Positions 11,801 through 50,900 of a stretch of DNA of 64,000 bases are shown one piece after another. The stretch is from contig CP099839.1 in the NCBI GenBank assembly GCA_030062745.1, positions 13,996,044 to 14,060,043 of the forward strand, written 5' to 3'. Each line of letters begins with the position of its first letter. Positions within the stretch are counted from its first letter, which is position 1. The translations under genes were made by a program, and so were the position numbers. Below the pieces are notes generated by a model. That model saw nothing but the letters and a program-made list of their open reading frames with translations. It was not told where the DNA came from and searched no databases. The stretch is from Capitulum mitella (Eukaryota > Arthropoda > Thecostraca > Pollicipedomorpha > Pollicipedidae).

Positions 11801-14639
11801 TAGCATGGACTCAGATCCCAACGCTACCTACTTGAACGAGCGCGGGCTTAGATGATGAAAATACTTATGCATACATAGACCTATTTCTACAACGTTTGGT
11901 TCAGCCGGCCTAAAGGTGCAAAAGTGCAAAGACAAACGTGTATTCACACTTTAGTTCAGATGTATCGTTCAAGCTACGATACAATCAGACGTGGCCCTGA
12001 AACATCAACAGCATCTTCAACAGGAGAAGCACCGAGACATTTATCATCAGACAGTGCTCTTTTTTCGTTCTCAGCAGCCTTAATTTTGGAGAGACGTTTC
12101 TTTTTTACGAATTTACATTTACATAAGATTTAGGACATAAAGGTCGCTTACGATTCGATTTAGTGCCAATTTCCAGCTTTCCAAGGGATTTGTAGGTTGA
12201 TTCTAACTGGTGACACAAATAGCTCAAGCTTGACAATAACTCAGGTCACTTCAGACGTCCAAGGCCGGTTCAGATGAGGCACAACACAAGCCTGCTGAAA
12301 TGGCAGAGTTATAGCAGAGCAGAGCAGAAATTATAGCAGAGTTAGCAGAGTCAGCAGCTGACGGAAAATACAACAGACCTATTCAAACAGAGAACACACC
12401 ACGCAGAATCACAAGGACAATGTTTTTCACATACCACGAATTTGCGGTACAAAGTCACGCTGCACACCGTACAATTAAGTACAAACTGCGTTGTTAGAAC
12501 GCAAGCCATCCCCGGCATGTCTGTTACTAGGCAACTCACCTCACCTCGCACCGCGCTGTTGATTCATTCCATTGAATCAGGACCAGAAATCGGTCTGACA
12601 CGTACGGCTGGTAAAAGGCTGCCAGCTTCTTTCGAATAATGTTAACCCTGTTATGTATGTTAACCCTGTTATGTTAATAATGACTGCGGAAGGGCCGTTT
12701 AACGCCCAGCCCTGGCGCATTTCTTAGATATCTCCCGCGTGAAGGAACACAGCGTCCTGAAACTCAGTGCCTTTTCATACTTCAGTTGGGCACATACTGA
12801 GAAAAATGGAAAGAATGCCATCCCAAGTCACGCCTTTATGACATCGTACAGACAACCATGTTTTGCGACTCGATGTTCAATTTTGGTTCGCCGCCGCTCC
12901 CCGGCGTTTCTACATGCATGGTGACTGTGTCTTATTTTGCATATCAGCATAACTAAGAGCTCAATATAGAACACCATTGACCTCATAATAAGTCATCCTA
13001 GGTCAGACATGCATTTTCCACTTTCTGGATGCAGTGGGAATACATTTTACAAACGGAACTGGACTAACTGATTTTTGGAAACAACCCGATAGATCATCAA
13101 ATTTTCGAGCAAGATATTGCACATACAACTTACAAGGTAGTTCCTTGCAACAACGTAACAATTTTTTGTAGTGAGATCTTTGACGATTTTATGCACATTT
13201 CAGCTTCGCGCCTGAACTGGTGGCTTCTGTTTGACGCTCTGAATGACTGAGGTGGACCGTTGCGTACCGGCGTAAAGGTCTCGGCTTTCGCAACGCTGTG
13301 CAACATTCAGCGAAAATGTGTAACGTGGGCCAAATCGACTTACAGGATCCTCCAGATGTGGCATATGGAGTTCATTAAGGTGTTCGTGATACCTCGAGTA
13401 TGAAACTACAAAATTTTGTTACGTTGTAGGTGCACATCCATGGAACTGACAATCCAGCCAACTCACTAAAGACTTTTGTCGAACACCATCGACTCAGCGC
13501 TAAATGTTATGGTAATTTTGTAACATCTGACTTTTTATGAGGGGCAAGGTATATAACGTTCGGAGACCTGTTTTGAAAAATGACCACCTGCGACGGCCAG
13601 CTGCAGATGACGCGTGTGCGCACAGACTGCGAAGGCGCTCATTTCTGGGCCGTTTACGCCAATGGCGTAGAACAGCGCACCCCTGAACCTGCGAAGATTG
13701 CCTAGCTTTCCTATGTTTAGACTGAGGCTGGCTGAATATCTGAGAAGTGAGCTTTATTACATCTATTTTTAGACCGCGCGCTATATATATCATTGAGCAA
13801 TATTTGTATTATGCAAGAACGGTGGAACCTCTCTGGAGATGGGGGGGGGGGGGGACGTGAGTTTTACGTCGTTTCTTCCCATGCAACGCCGTAGGGTTAA
13901 TGCGAAATGTCGTTTGGAGGGCAGCTGCCTCCCTTGCCCGCCACCTTGGTCCCAACGCCCCTGGTGCTATGTGTAACTGACATGCATCGCTGAAAAGAAA
14001 TATCTCATGGAAAATCCGAAATGCATGATTCATTAATGGATATATAATAATCGAACAGGTCCGAGACGAACGTCACTCAGTGGACATTACAGCCAGTGGA
14101 CGAGAGAACCGAAAATGGTCAAAAAGTGTTCTGTTTCTTAGGGAACACTGAGGGAACCTTATTTAGGGAGCCTTAGCGCTATAGGGTGCACTATAGATGT
14201 AATGTTACTACATCATGAATCATTTGCAAGACACACCCGTTTCCTGGTCCTTTCAACGTAACCTCTGGGCTCCGAAAAGCTCCTCCTCTTCCTGTCAGAC
14301 TTTTTGTTGGAATAAACATGCGTGAATGGCCATACTTAGCGATGGCGTATCGCAAAGTTCACACTGAGCTTGAAAACACGCCATGAATGGCCGGCGATCC
14401 AGGGGATGAGGGAGGGGAGTCTGGACCTTCCGCCAATATTAAGGGATTTTAACATTAGGCATACGGCAATGTCTGGATGGAGATAGTCTGAAATCCTATG
14501 TGACCGCTCCCCCAATTATTTTCGGAAATCTTCAGCCATGATGCTGGAGATTTCCAGCCATGTACTCGAAGTTCTGCCAGAGTTCCTGAAGGCCATAGCT
14601 GATGATCGCATTAAACAACAGTGTTTACTCTATTAGCGC

Positions 14640-15957
14640 CAGACTCTATCAGCCACAGCTTCGGCCCATGCCTTCCGCCCTCCGACGAACGAATGTTCGG
14701 TGCATATGCAGATGGCTGGGCGCATGCGTCGGCCGACCCAGTGCTGCCACCTGTGATCGGAGCGGCCAACTAGCGGCGTCGTCAGTCGGTTTATTTTGGT
14801 CGGCGTCCGCGGCCGCCGACGGCGAGTTGGCCGTGCGGCCCCACAAAATAGTTGTGCCGTCGCTGCTGTTTGTTTTAAGAGCGCTTATACCGGCGGCGGC
14901 GGCGGCGGCCGGCGGCGCCGAGCGACGAGCGACGCTCACCGACGAGTCGGCTCCAGCGGCCGACGCTCGCGGTCGCGGTCGGAGCGCGCTCGCCCGCGGC
15001 GTCGCCAGTTGGCGGCGGGCTGACCTTCGCCGCCGGGTCGTCCCGCGGAGGCAGGTGCCGCGCTGCCAGGTGTGAGGTGCGTGACGGCACCACCGGTCTC
15101 GGCGCCGGCGTAGCGCGGCCGGCGCGGCGTGTTCGCCCGGGCGTGCGACGCGTGTCTCGCCGCGATCAGCTGCTCCCGAGGCGTGTCGGCGCCGACGGCG
15201 GGCGGGCGCCGGCTCCGCCGCCGGCGGCGCGTCGCGGCTCGCGATGCCGCGGTCGCGGTCGTGACGCCGGACCGCGGCCCGCTGGCCGGACGCTGCTGCT
15301 CGGACGCCGCGGGACGCTTCGGACGCGGACCGGCCGCGCTCGAAGCCCGCCTCCCGGCGCGGCTCGGCGTACCAGCGCGTGACTCAGTCGCCGTCGGACG
15401 TCGATTCCGGCGTCGCGGTCGGGACGCGGCTGACTAACGCCGCGCGGGATGTGGTCGATGTGGACGCCTGGACGTGAATCAGCTCGGACGACGCAGGACC
15501 GGCGGAGCCGGCGGCTGGCGGCGCGCACGGCGCCTCATCGATTCTGACCGTGCGCCGAACGGAGCCGGCGGCACCCACGAGCGGCCTGTTTCGGCTCCTC
15601 TGCCCTCAGGCCGTGAGCCCCGGCGCTCCGGGGAGCCGCGCGGTTCGCGCGCTGGCGTTGCTCCGGGTCGTGCTTTCGGGCCCCAGTCGCTGTCTGCGGG
15701 ACCCTGCCACTGGGCGCGGGTGTGCTGACGGGAGCTTCCCTCGGCATCTGCGACTGAAATCAAACCGACGGGAAGGAACGCTAAGAATCAGCTGACCGGG
15801 AAAACCGGGCGAAAGAGCGGAAGCGAGGATCGTCTTCTGGAATCCGCAGACGACGCGTCGCCGGCCGAATCTCTCAGGTGAAAAACAGCCGATCGATCGC
15901 GCGGCAAAAAGCGCAGGGAGTGACGGCGAGCGAACGCGTGCTCCGACTGCGGCCGTG
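14640..15957 (+). promoter_or_regulatory. CpG-rich block upstream of the ZNRF3-like start codon
   Basis: About 1.3 kb of very GC-rich, CpG-dense DNA ends at the ATG of the ligase gene, in contrast to the AT-rich sequence on either side. It probably holds the promoter and 5' UTR. No TATA box or initiator was identified, and the long frames here in several phases are side effects of high GC. Confidence 0.4.
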
Positions 15958-42875
<26,918 letters not shown>

Positions 42876-43264
42876 AACCGCGAGCTTTCTTCAGACGGCC
42901 GGCCGCCGGCGCCTGTGATACGAACGGTGGTGTGGTGGCGCGGGCGCTACGACGCAGCGGCGTACTGCAGAGGTCGCGCCGGCCGGGGCCTGACCGGACG
43001 GCGGACGCGGCGGTGCGAGTCGGACGGACTCTGGACTCAGCTGAACACTGTCGCCACGCGTCCGGCCCGGACGTCCTCGCCAGCCGGCGCGGTGGTCGTC
43101 GGGTCGGCAGCAGGGCTGCCGCGGCTCGAGCGGCGGACGGCACCGCCGGCTCCCGTCGCGGCAGCCGGCCCGGTTAGGTAGGACCCGGGCGCGGAGGCGC
43201 CGACGCCGCCGGCGCCGCGGCCAGCTCGCCGGAGCCGGCGCAGTCTTTCAGCCCGAGTGCCTAG

Positions 43265-43345
43265 CGGGCGCGGCGGTCCGGTCCCGGTCCGCGGACCGTC
43301 CGGGCCTGGACCGCGGACCGTCCGGGCCTGGACCGCGGTCGGCCG
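43265..43345 (+). repeat. 22-bp tandem repeat downstream of the ligase stop
   Basis: CGCGGACCGTCCGGGCCTGGAC is repeated two to three times within very GC-rich DNA (42876-43610) that may be 3' UTR of the ligase gene. Confidence 0.8.
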
Positions 43346-44589
43346 CGACGGCGGCCCGCACGCCGCCTCGGCCCGCTCCGCGTCCCACGGCTACTGACCC
43401 AGACCCGCGGCGAGACCCGCCGCGCGTGTTCGGCCCCGCTTCAGCCGTCGCTTCTGAGACACCCCGCGCCGCACGTAGTCCGCTGCGCCCCCCCCCCCGA
43501 CCGGCTCAGCGCGGGCCGGGGCGGCCCGGCCCCGTTTCCCGCCGGAGGCCACGGCCCTCTGCCCGGCGCGGAGCCCCTACAAAAATGGCGCGAATCAAAC
43601 GCTGCTGACGCTGGTGTGTTTTCACGGTGCGATGCACGCTGCAAAACTAACAGAGTATTTTTCCAAGACGAGGAACTGGTTCCTCAGGTTTGTAGTCTGA
43701 CGCTGCTGTAGTGCGGTTCTATTGTTCTGATGGTGCAACAAAGCAGCTTTAAATGTTTCATTTTTAAAGTCGATATTCGGGCTCGAGGGCCTCTTTGCAT
43801 GCGATGGGTTAATGACCTGTACATGTCATTACCGCGTGTGACTTATGGGGGCTAAGAGGGGCACAACCTTATTAACCAGATGCATGAGGCGCTGCTTTCG
43901 TGAGGTGAGAGTAAAGTCGACAAAGCTTCATGATTTTGGAGCATGTAAAAAACCTGCCAGGTTATTCGGTGTGCGTCATTTACATACAAGAAAGTGAGAT
44001 AAGTGCAATACTCATTATAATTCCAGTTTTGGAGCCTACTCTGTGTTTGATGGCTGCGCGCACGCCCGGATTGGATGCTGGTCTCCTAGGCGGTTGATCA
44101 CCCCTTTTTATGGGTTTTGAGACACACTGGCCGATAAGACATACGGAGAATAATTTTTTATGCTGTAGCTCAGAGATCTTACTGCACTCAAATCAAAGAC
44201 GATTGCTGGTATTCGCTGCTATATATGACAGTCAGTCACCTGAATCGGAGACTACACGCGCGCCACTGCGAAGTCCGTCTGCCGTTAAACGAAACCGGTC
44301 GTCACGATACCCTCCGTCCGCCAGGCTCTCTCCACGCCCCAGGAACCCATCTGCCGGTTTCCCTGCCCTCGGGAATACGCCGCCGCCGCTGGCGTTCTTC
44401 GCCACTGCGCGAAAACCAATTCCGCCGTCGAGGGCTGTCTCCTCCAGCCGGACAGTTCCGCGAAGTCCCGTAACGGAGCTGGCGGCGGCGGTCGGCCGAC
44501 AGTCAGCCGGGACGTTATCCAAGAGGCGAGTTCCGTCTGTCCGCCGCCAGCGCTCACCACACGACAAGGATCCGTCCCACCTCGTGACG

Positions 44590-44825
44590 TGTATTGTGCA
44601 CCGGTCCGGCACGGAGGCGGTCGGGGCCACTGGGGCACCAGGTGGTGACGCGCCGCCGTGTGGGCACCAGGCGCTGACATCAGACCGGGCGCACACCAGG
44701 TGGTGACGCTAGGTAATGACACCACGTCACGTGGCCACCAGGTGACACCAGATCGGAGGGCACAGGGCGACACCAGACCGAGTGGGCGCCATGTGACGAC
44801 GCCAGGCCGGGTGGGCTGCAGGGGT
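44590..44825 (+). repeat. Degenerate CACCAGGTGGTGAC repeat
   Basis: Imperfect units around CACCAGGTGGTGACGCCAGG between the two convergent gene ends, just beyond the NLE1 stop. Possibly within its 3' UTR. Confidence 0.6.
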
Positions 44826-44934
44826 CGGCGCCCGGCCGGCCTGACGGTCGCCAACCGCCGTCCGTGCCGTGCCAGCCGGCTATAAATAACGGCGGCCAGG
44901 TCGAGGCCGTCGGCCACCGCCGCCGGCACCGCGC

Positions 44935-44947
44935 CTACCGCCGCCAT
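44935..44947 (-). CDS. NLE1: NLE1 exon 11: 13-nt terminal coding exon (IWRR stop)
   Basis: Acceptor TCCGTTTTCAG|A followed by TGG CGG CGG TAG. With AT from exon 10 this reads ATA TGG CGG CGG TAG, I-W-R-R-stop, exactly the C-terminus expected for Notchless. The intron is about 350 bp. Phase, acceptor quality and the family ending agree, although 13 nt alone could occur by chance. Confidence 0.85.
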
Positions 44948-47900
44948 CTGAAAACGGACACCGGTCAGCTGACGCGCTCGGTCACGGGTCAGGTCACTGG
45001 CCAGGCCACGGCCCAGCCGCCGCCGGCCGCCGCCGGCGAACCGCGGCCGTCCTTCGCCGGCGACGGCCGGGCCAAGAAAATCGATCGCCGGCGGCCGACC
45101 TTGAAAATCGAAAACAGGTCGCGGCCGCGCGGCGACACCGTACGTCCGGACCGACGCTCGATACCGACGGCCGACGGCCTTGAGTCTCCGTCATCGGTCC
45201 CCTGACTACCTCCCGCGCATCTCTCCGTCCCTCCCCCGGCCTCTCTCCCCCGGCTCGTCTCCTACTCCCCGCTCCCTCCCCAAGGAGTCGACTCACATCC
45301 GGAGCAGTTTGTCCTTGCCGCCGCTGACCACCCGCTCCCCGTCGGGCGACCAGTCGACGGCGAACACCTCGTCGGCGTGACCGGGCAGGTCCAGCTGCAG
45401 CTTACGGGTCTTCATCGACCACACTGCCGGCCCAACAGTCGGTCAGTGGGACGGACGGCGCGCGCGTCGGCAGGGGCGCGGCAGAGCCCGGCGTACGGCG
45501 GCGGCACGGCGCCGCTGGCGGGGACGGGTTGCACGCGTCTCACAGACCGCAACCGACAGTCGTCTGCCATCGGATGCACTGGCCAACGGCGTGGCTATCA
45601 AGGTTAGGGTTGTCCGAAGACGGCCCCAGCACTGGGGAGGAGCTCGTCCAGCAGAGCTCAGAACAGGCGGGGAAGAGACCAGGGCATCATAAACGTGGGC
45701 TCAGCACGGAATCGTAATAGCTAAGAATGGTTCAAGACGGGCAAAAGACAACAAAAAGACAAAAGACAACGAGGGAAAGTGAGCAGAACGGATACAGGAC
45801 GCGCTCCAGATGGCCTAGGACGACTCTGGACGAACTCAGGGCAGCTCGGGGAGTGTTTAGGAGGCGCGCACCCCGTCCTCAACTAGAGGAGGTCCGGATA
45901 CAATGACGGCAGCCAGAAAATGGAATGAGAATAAGAACAAAGGAAAAAGGAATGAGAACAACGGATCTACCTGCGCAGCCGGATGCAAACCGCATGCAAA
46001 CAACTTGCGACAGAAACACTGGATCAATAATCCTAAAAGCGAATCCAGATGTAATAAAAAAACAGACCAAACAAGACGGGCGAATTAAAGGCGGCAAGAC
46101 GGCACAAGCGCCACATTAACGAGGCACAAACTGATGGGACGCACGGAGTCCCGCCACGGCGCCAGGGCCGGGTCTCGGCGGCGGCGGCGGCACCGGCCGG
46201 GGCCGTCCCCCTGGCCGTACCTTTGAGCGTGGAGTCGGCGCTGCCGCTGACCAGCAGCCTGGAGTCGGCCGACCAGGCCACCATGTAGACGGCCTGCACG
46301 TGGCCGCGCAGCGCCGCCACGAACCTGCCGACACGGCCCACTCAGTGGCGGGCCTCCGTCACGCGGCGGCCGCCGCCGGCCAGATCGATGGCCGGCCCCA
46401 GGCAGGCGGTGGGCCGGCGGCGGCGGCGGCCGGAGGTTCCAACAGCGGCCCGACACAGTTTCATAGCGCGCCTGTGCTGGCTGGGCATGATATGAGACGA
46501 CGCCTTCTCATTCCGACACCCAATTCCCATCAGTTCGGTTGTGAAGCATTCCAGACACATGGTTCATTCACGGAATCATGTCATAACGGATCACAACAAA
46601 TGGATAAAAACAACCGACGATGACGTACGCTTACGTCGTCTTACGACTTACCCTGAGTACAACTTACAATCGCGAACATTCTTTGGGTTCTACGTCCTCG
46701 TGTCACCGATCCCGTCAGTCAGTTTGCAACGACCGCCGCCGCTGACGGACACCCACCTCAGGGGGACCACCAACACCGGGAGACCTGGAAGCCGGTCTCT
46801 CGGTACCTACCTCAGGACCACCGGTACCGGGGGACCGGGAGGACCACCAGTCTCTCAATCAGAGAACACCGATAGAACAGCAAGGACGTAGCCGCCCTGT
46901 TGTAATTTGCCGCGACGACTGTCCTGGTAATCGAATGACACTTCCCACGGGCTGCCTCGCAGCACTACCAAATTCACAAGGCCAGCAGGACTCCACCCTA
47001 GGCCTCGCGGCCCAGAGCGAAACGCCCTAACCCCGCGTTGAATGACAATCCCGGCGTTAAGACACGGCGCGCCAGAATTGATACGATGCAGTCTGTCGGT
47101 CGCACACCCTCACCAACATCACGGAGGTGAGGCGCTCCTGTGACCGGTCCCCGCGCCGCCGCCGGCCGCCCGGACCGGATGAATGGCATACCCGCCGCAT
47201 TCGTGTCCGACCGAGGCCGCGCTCCGGACGGCGTGTTTGTGTGCTCAGACGCGCCGATTAATAGTCGGCGGCGCCGCGCCGGGCGGCTCGGATGACTTGG
47301 CCCCCTCGGCGGCCCGCTATGCGCCCGAGCCGGCGCCAACGCCAACACCCAATTCTGTCAGATCTTGTCTGGGGCCGGCGGCCCGCGGGCGGCCGGCCGG
47401 GCGGCCCGGCCGCCGCCGGACCGGCATGCTCCGTTAGCGCGCGCACGGTGCCAACGCGGGCCGTGAGGGCGTGGCGGGCCGCGAGCCCATGTCAGCGAAA
47501 TGAACGGTACCGATAACCTGTCATCCCCGCCGAGACTTGGCGGCCGTCAAGATGGCCGCCCAGCGCGGTACGGCGTCGAAGCGACGGGTCGCAGTGAGGC
47601 CCGGCCGGGGAGCAGTTATGCAGAGTAGCAGTTCTGCAAATTAGCGTCGCCACAGCGCGGACAGACAATAACCAAGAGACAATGCATGCCCATTTCATCT
47701 GCAAATATCAGAAACCAGCCAATGGGTGTCAATGCCAGTTGTCAATCAGAAACATCAGCACATGGGCACTTGGGTGGGGGCGGGTAGGGGGATCAGCTAC
47801 TAGGCGCTGACCACAGCCACATGTAAAGTGGATCTGCTGATGGATATCGGTGCTAGCTGCCAATCACTCGTATCTACCAATGGACATCGATATCAGGCGT

Positions 47901-50900
47901 AAACCACAGATATTACGGGGTCTTCCATACCTTGCATGACGCGGTTTCATCCTGTTATTACCCACCGCCTCCTGTAGCTTTTCACGCATGGGGCCTATCT
48001 CTTCACCCGCGCACGACCGTCGGTCCGTCTCGAACATGGGCGACTGGGGGGGGGGGCAGTTGACTGTCCCCCCTCTAACTCACGAACGGTTGGTCGCACG
48101 ATAAAAATAAGCATACCGGTGGAATGCCTGTGACGAGTCGAGCTCGAAACGGGTCTCATTTTTAGTTTTAGATAATATGTAAGCCAATTTACGCCCTATA
48201 TATGTTTTCTCATAGCCGACTGCATGAGACCGAGAAATGGCCTGAATTTCAAGGGCTGTAACTAATAACGCATAGGTAAAGGCACCAGCGCACAAGTAAA
48301 GGTTCGCGGTTGCCGATACACGTCCAATTTCCCCAGATTTGTTCAATATATACGCTGAAACGTTGAGTTAAAGACACGGCAATTCTCCCGCCAGCTGTCA
48401 GTGTGCGCCGCTGCCGTATGCGGTACCAAATTGACGGGAACTAATTTTGGCGTTCCTTTATTTTCGCGAAAAAAGACCATCTATGTCAATTCCATTGATC
48501 TTTGTGGTTCTTGTGATGGTTTCTCATGCCTAAATTTTGGAAAAATTGATTAATTACCAATCTACAAAGTTGGTGGAGCTTTATTCGCGACAGCCTGTTA
48601 ATTTGCAAAATATGCTACTTTTTCAAACTTTTGGAGGTTCCTGGTATTAATTACGTCTGTGCAGGCTAGCTCTGCCATTTTCTACCCATTCTGAGTAATT
48701 CATCGTCGATTTTGACGGTGGTACATTTTGGCCCACTACAGTTATTCATGACCTGACATCAGGTCAATGGCTGGAAATCACTGATACTTTGCCCAGTGAC
48801 GGTAACTAGATGTCTGCTTGACTCCACACTAAGAATGTTATGGAATATTCCGTCAATTTCCGAAAAAAACGTCGATACGTCTTGAAAATGGGCTTGACCT
48901 TAGGTCAATGACCCGGAAAATTCCGAAAAATCTGAGATAGCAGATTTGTTGCATCTATCACGATCATTAATCCCTGAAAGTATTATTGAGATATCTTGTT
49001 TTGCGAAAAAGTTACAGGGTGCTAAACTTTTCTTGACATAGGTCTGTTTGACCTGAACTAGGTCAGGCACCTGACGTGACCTGAGGTCAAAAATTTGACA
49101 CGAGATGTAAAATTGATGGAAGAAAAGGTACACAGAGTTTCATGACTCTGTGTTTGTTGGTTCTCTCGCAATCCCAGAAAAACCTCAGGGGGGCAGTCAA
49201 CTGCCCCCTCAGTCGGGGACGGGTTAACCAATGGCGTTAAACCGGCCACGAACACATCCATCGCATCCGTCATGTTATTTGCGGAAGACGCCTACCCAAG
49301 GACACTGGCACCAACTGCCAATCAGGGGATCAACCAATGAACACCGCTATCAGCGTCAACCTGAGGGATCAGCCAAACGCCACTCTCATAACGCTATCTA
49401 CTAGGCTGGACTCACGGCTTTCGACCGCACAGGCACGAGCCTTCTCCCAAGCAAAACGTCGTTCGACAGCTGGTCCGGGGTCGTCGACGGGGCGCTGTGC
49501 TCCTCTTTGACGCGAGTGCAGTCTTGTTCGTCGCAAACGATGCCTTCAGAGGGTGAGGACGCTCTGCCGCCACGGTCACACGACACTTATCCAACACGTA
49601 CTTTCTGACTGACTTACTTTCCAGTCTTGCTATCCCATATCCGTATGGATTTGTCGAAGGAGGCGGACGCTATCAGTCTCGTGTCCGGAGAGAATCTGAC
49701 GTCATTGATCAACTGCTGATGACCGGTCATCCGCGCTGAGGAAACAAGCATTACCAAGTGGTACGAAACGGCTCTTTGCGATATCTTACCGCGCTTGAAG
49801 AAAGCAAACATAAAATATATTGCGGCAATACACTTCCAAGAGGCTACCGTTGGGCAAACGGTGTTTTCGTAACACAAACGAAGGCGGTGACTGATGTTCA
49901 CAACACGTTTCGCATCATTCCAGCATTCCATTCCACGACATTCCAACTCAGCTGGAGAAGACAGACCATGGCAAAAGACCGGGCAATCAGCTGATGGCCG
50001 GTTTGCCTCGAATGACTTGATTAACGACAGTGCAGCAGAGCGCGGTCTTAATTATTCCCATTTTCCAAGACGACGGCGAGCAGCAGGTTTTACTTCCCGT
50101 TCGACTGTCTTATTTACAAAGAAACGGCTGATCACGACAATCAGTCAGACTACCTGGAAGTTTCTCAGGCCAAATTCCAGTCAGAAGTCTCAGGTGTCCA
50201 TCAGTCAGCCAGTCGGTTAATCTCAGCCCTACGTCTCAGTCAGATCTCAGTCTAAGCTCTCAGTCAGACCACTAACCTATGGGTTTCTGGCTTTTTGTCG
50301 GGTTCCAGAGGAACATAGTAAAGTCGTCGCTTCCTGACACTAGCCTCTCCTCGCCTCCACTAGACGTCAGCACCGCCGAATACCGCTCTCTTGCAGCATT
50401 CAGTTTCTGTTCATCTGTTGAGAAAACATTTGCTTAGACGTCAGGGACAAGCAACCCATCCGCAGAACAAAATTACGTGACGTTTAAGACCAAGAAGCAA
50501 CGTCATCGGTGGCGGATTCGTGAACCTGTACCTGAAAGGTCGTCCACCAGATGTCCCATGTCTCTGCTGGCCGGATCATAAGCCCCCATCCGTATCACGT
50601 AGTCGGTACTGAGCGCCAGTGTGTTTACCCAGTGCCCGTGGCCTTGGAGAGCGCGGCACATCACACCCTGCCAAACGATTTGTGTCAATGCGCCGAACGA
50701 TCCCTCATTCAGCAACGTCATGGCATTCGCTCATATCTGAATATGGTTTGATTCGTTAGAGTTCTAAAGTACTACCTGAACACGAAAGTGCAAACATGAA
50801 AATTAATAAGTCTCTTTCAGAATGTTCCTGCGTACTAACACTGAAGAAAAAATAGATCAGCGGTATCAGAAAGCAGGAAACAAGGAGTCGGTCTGCCACA

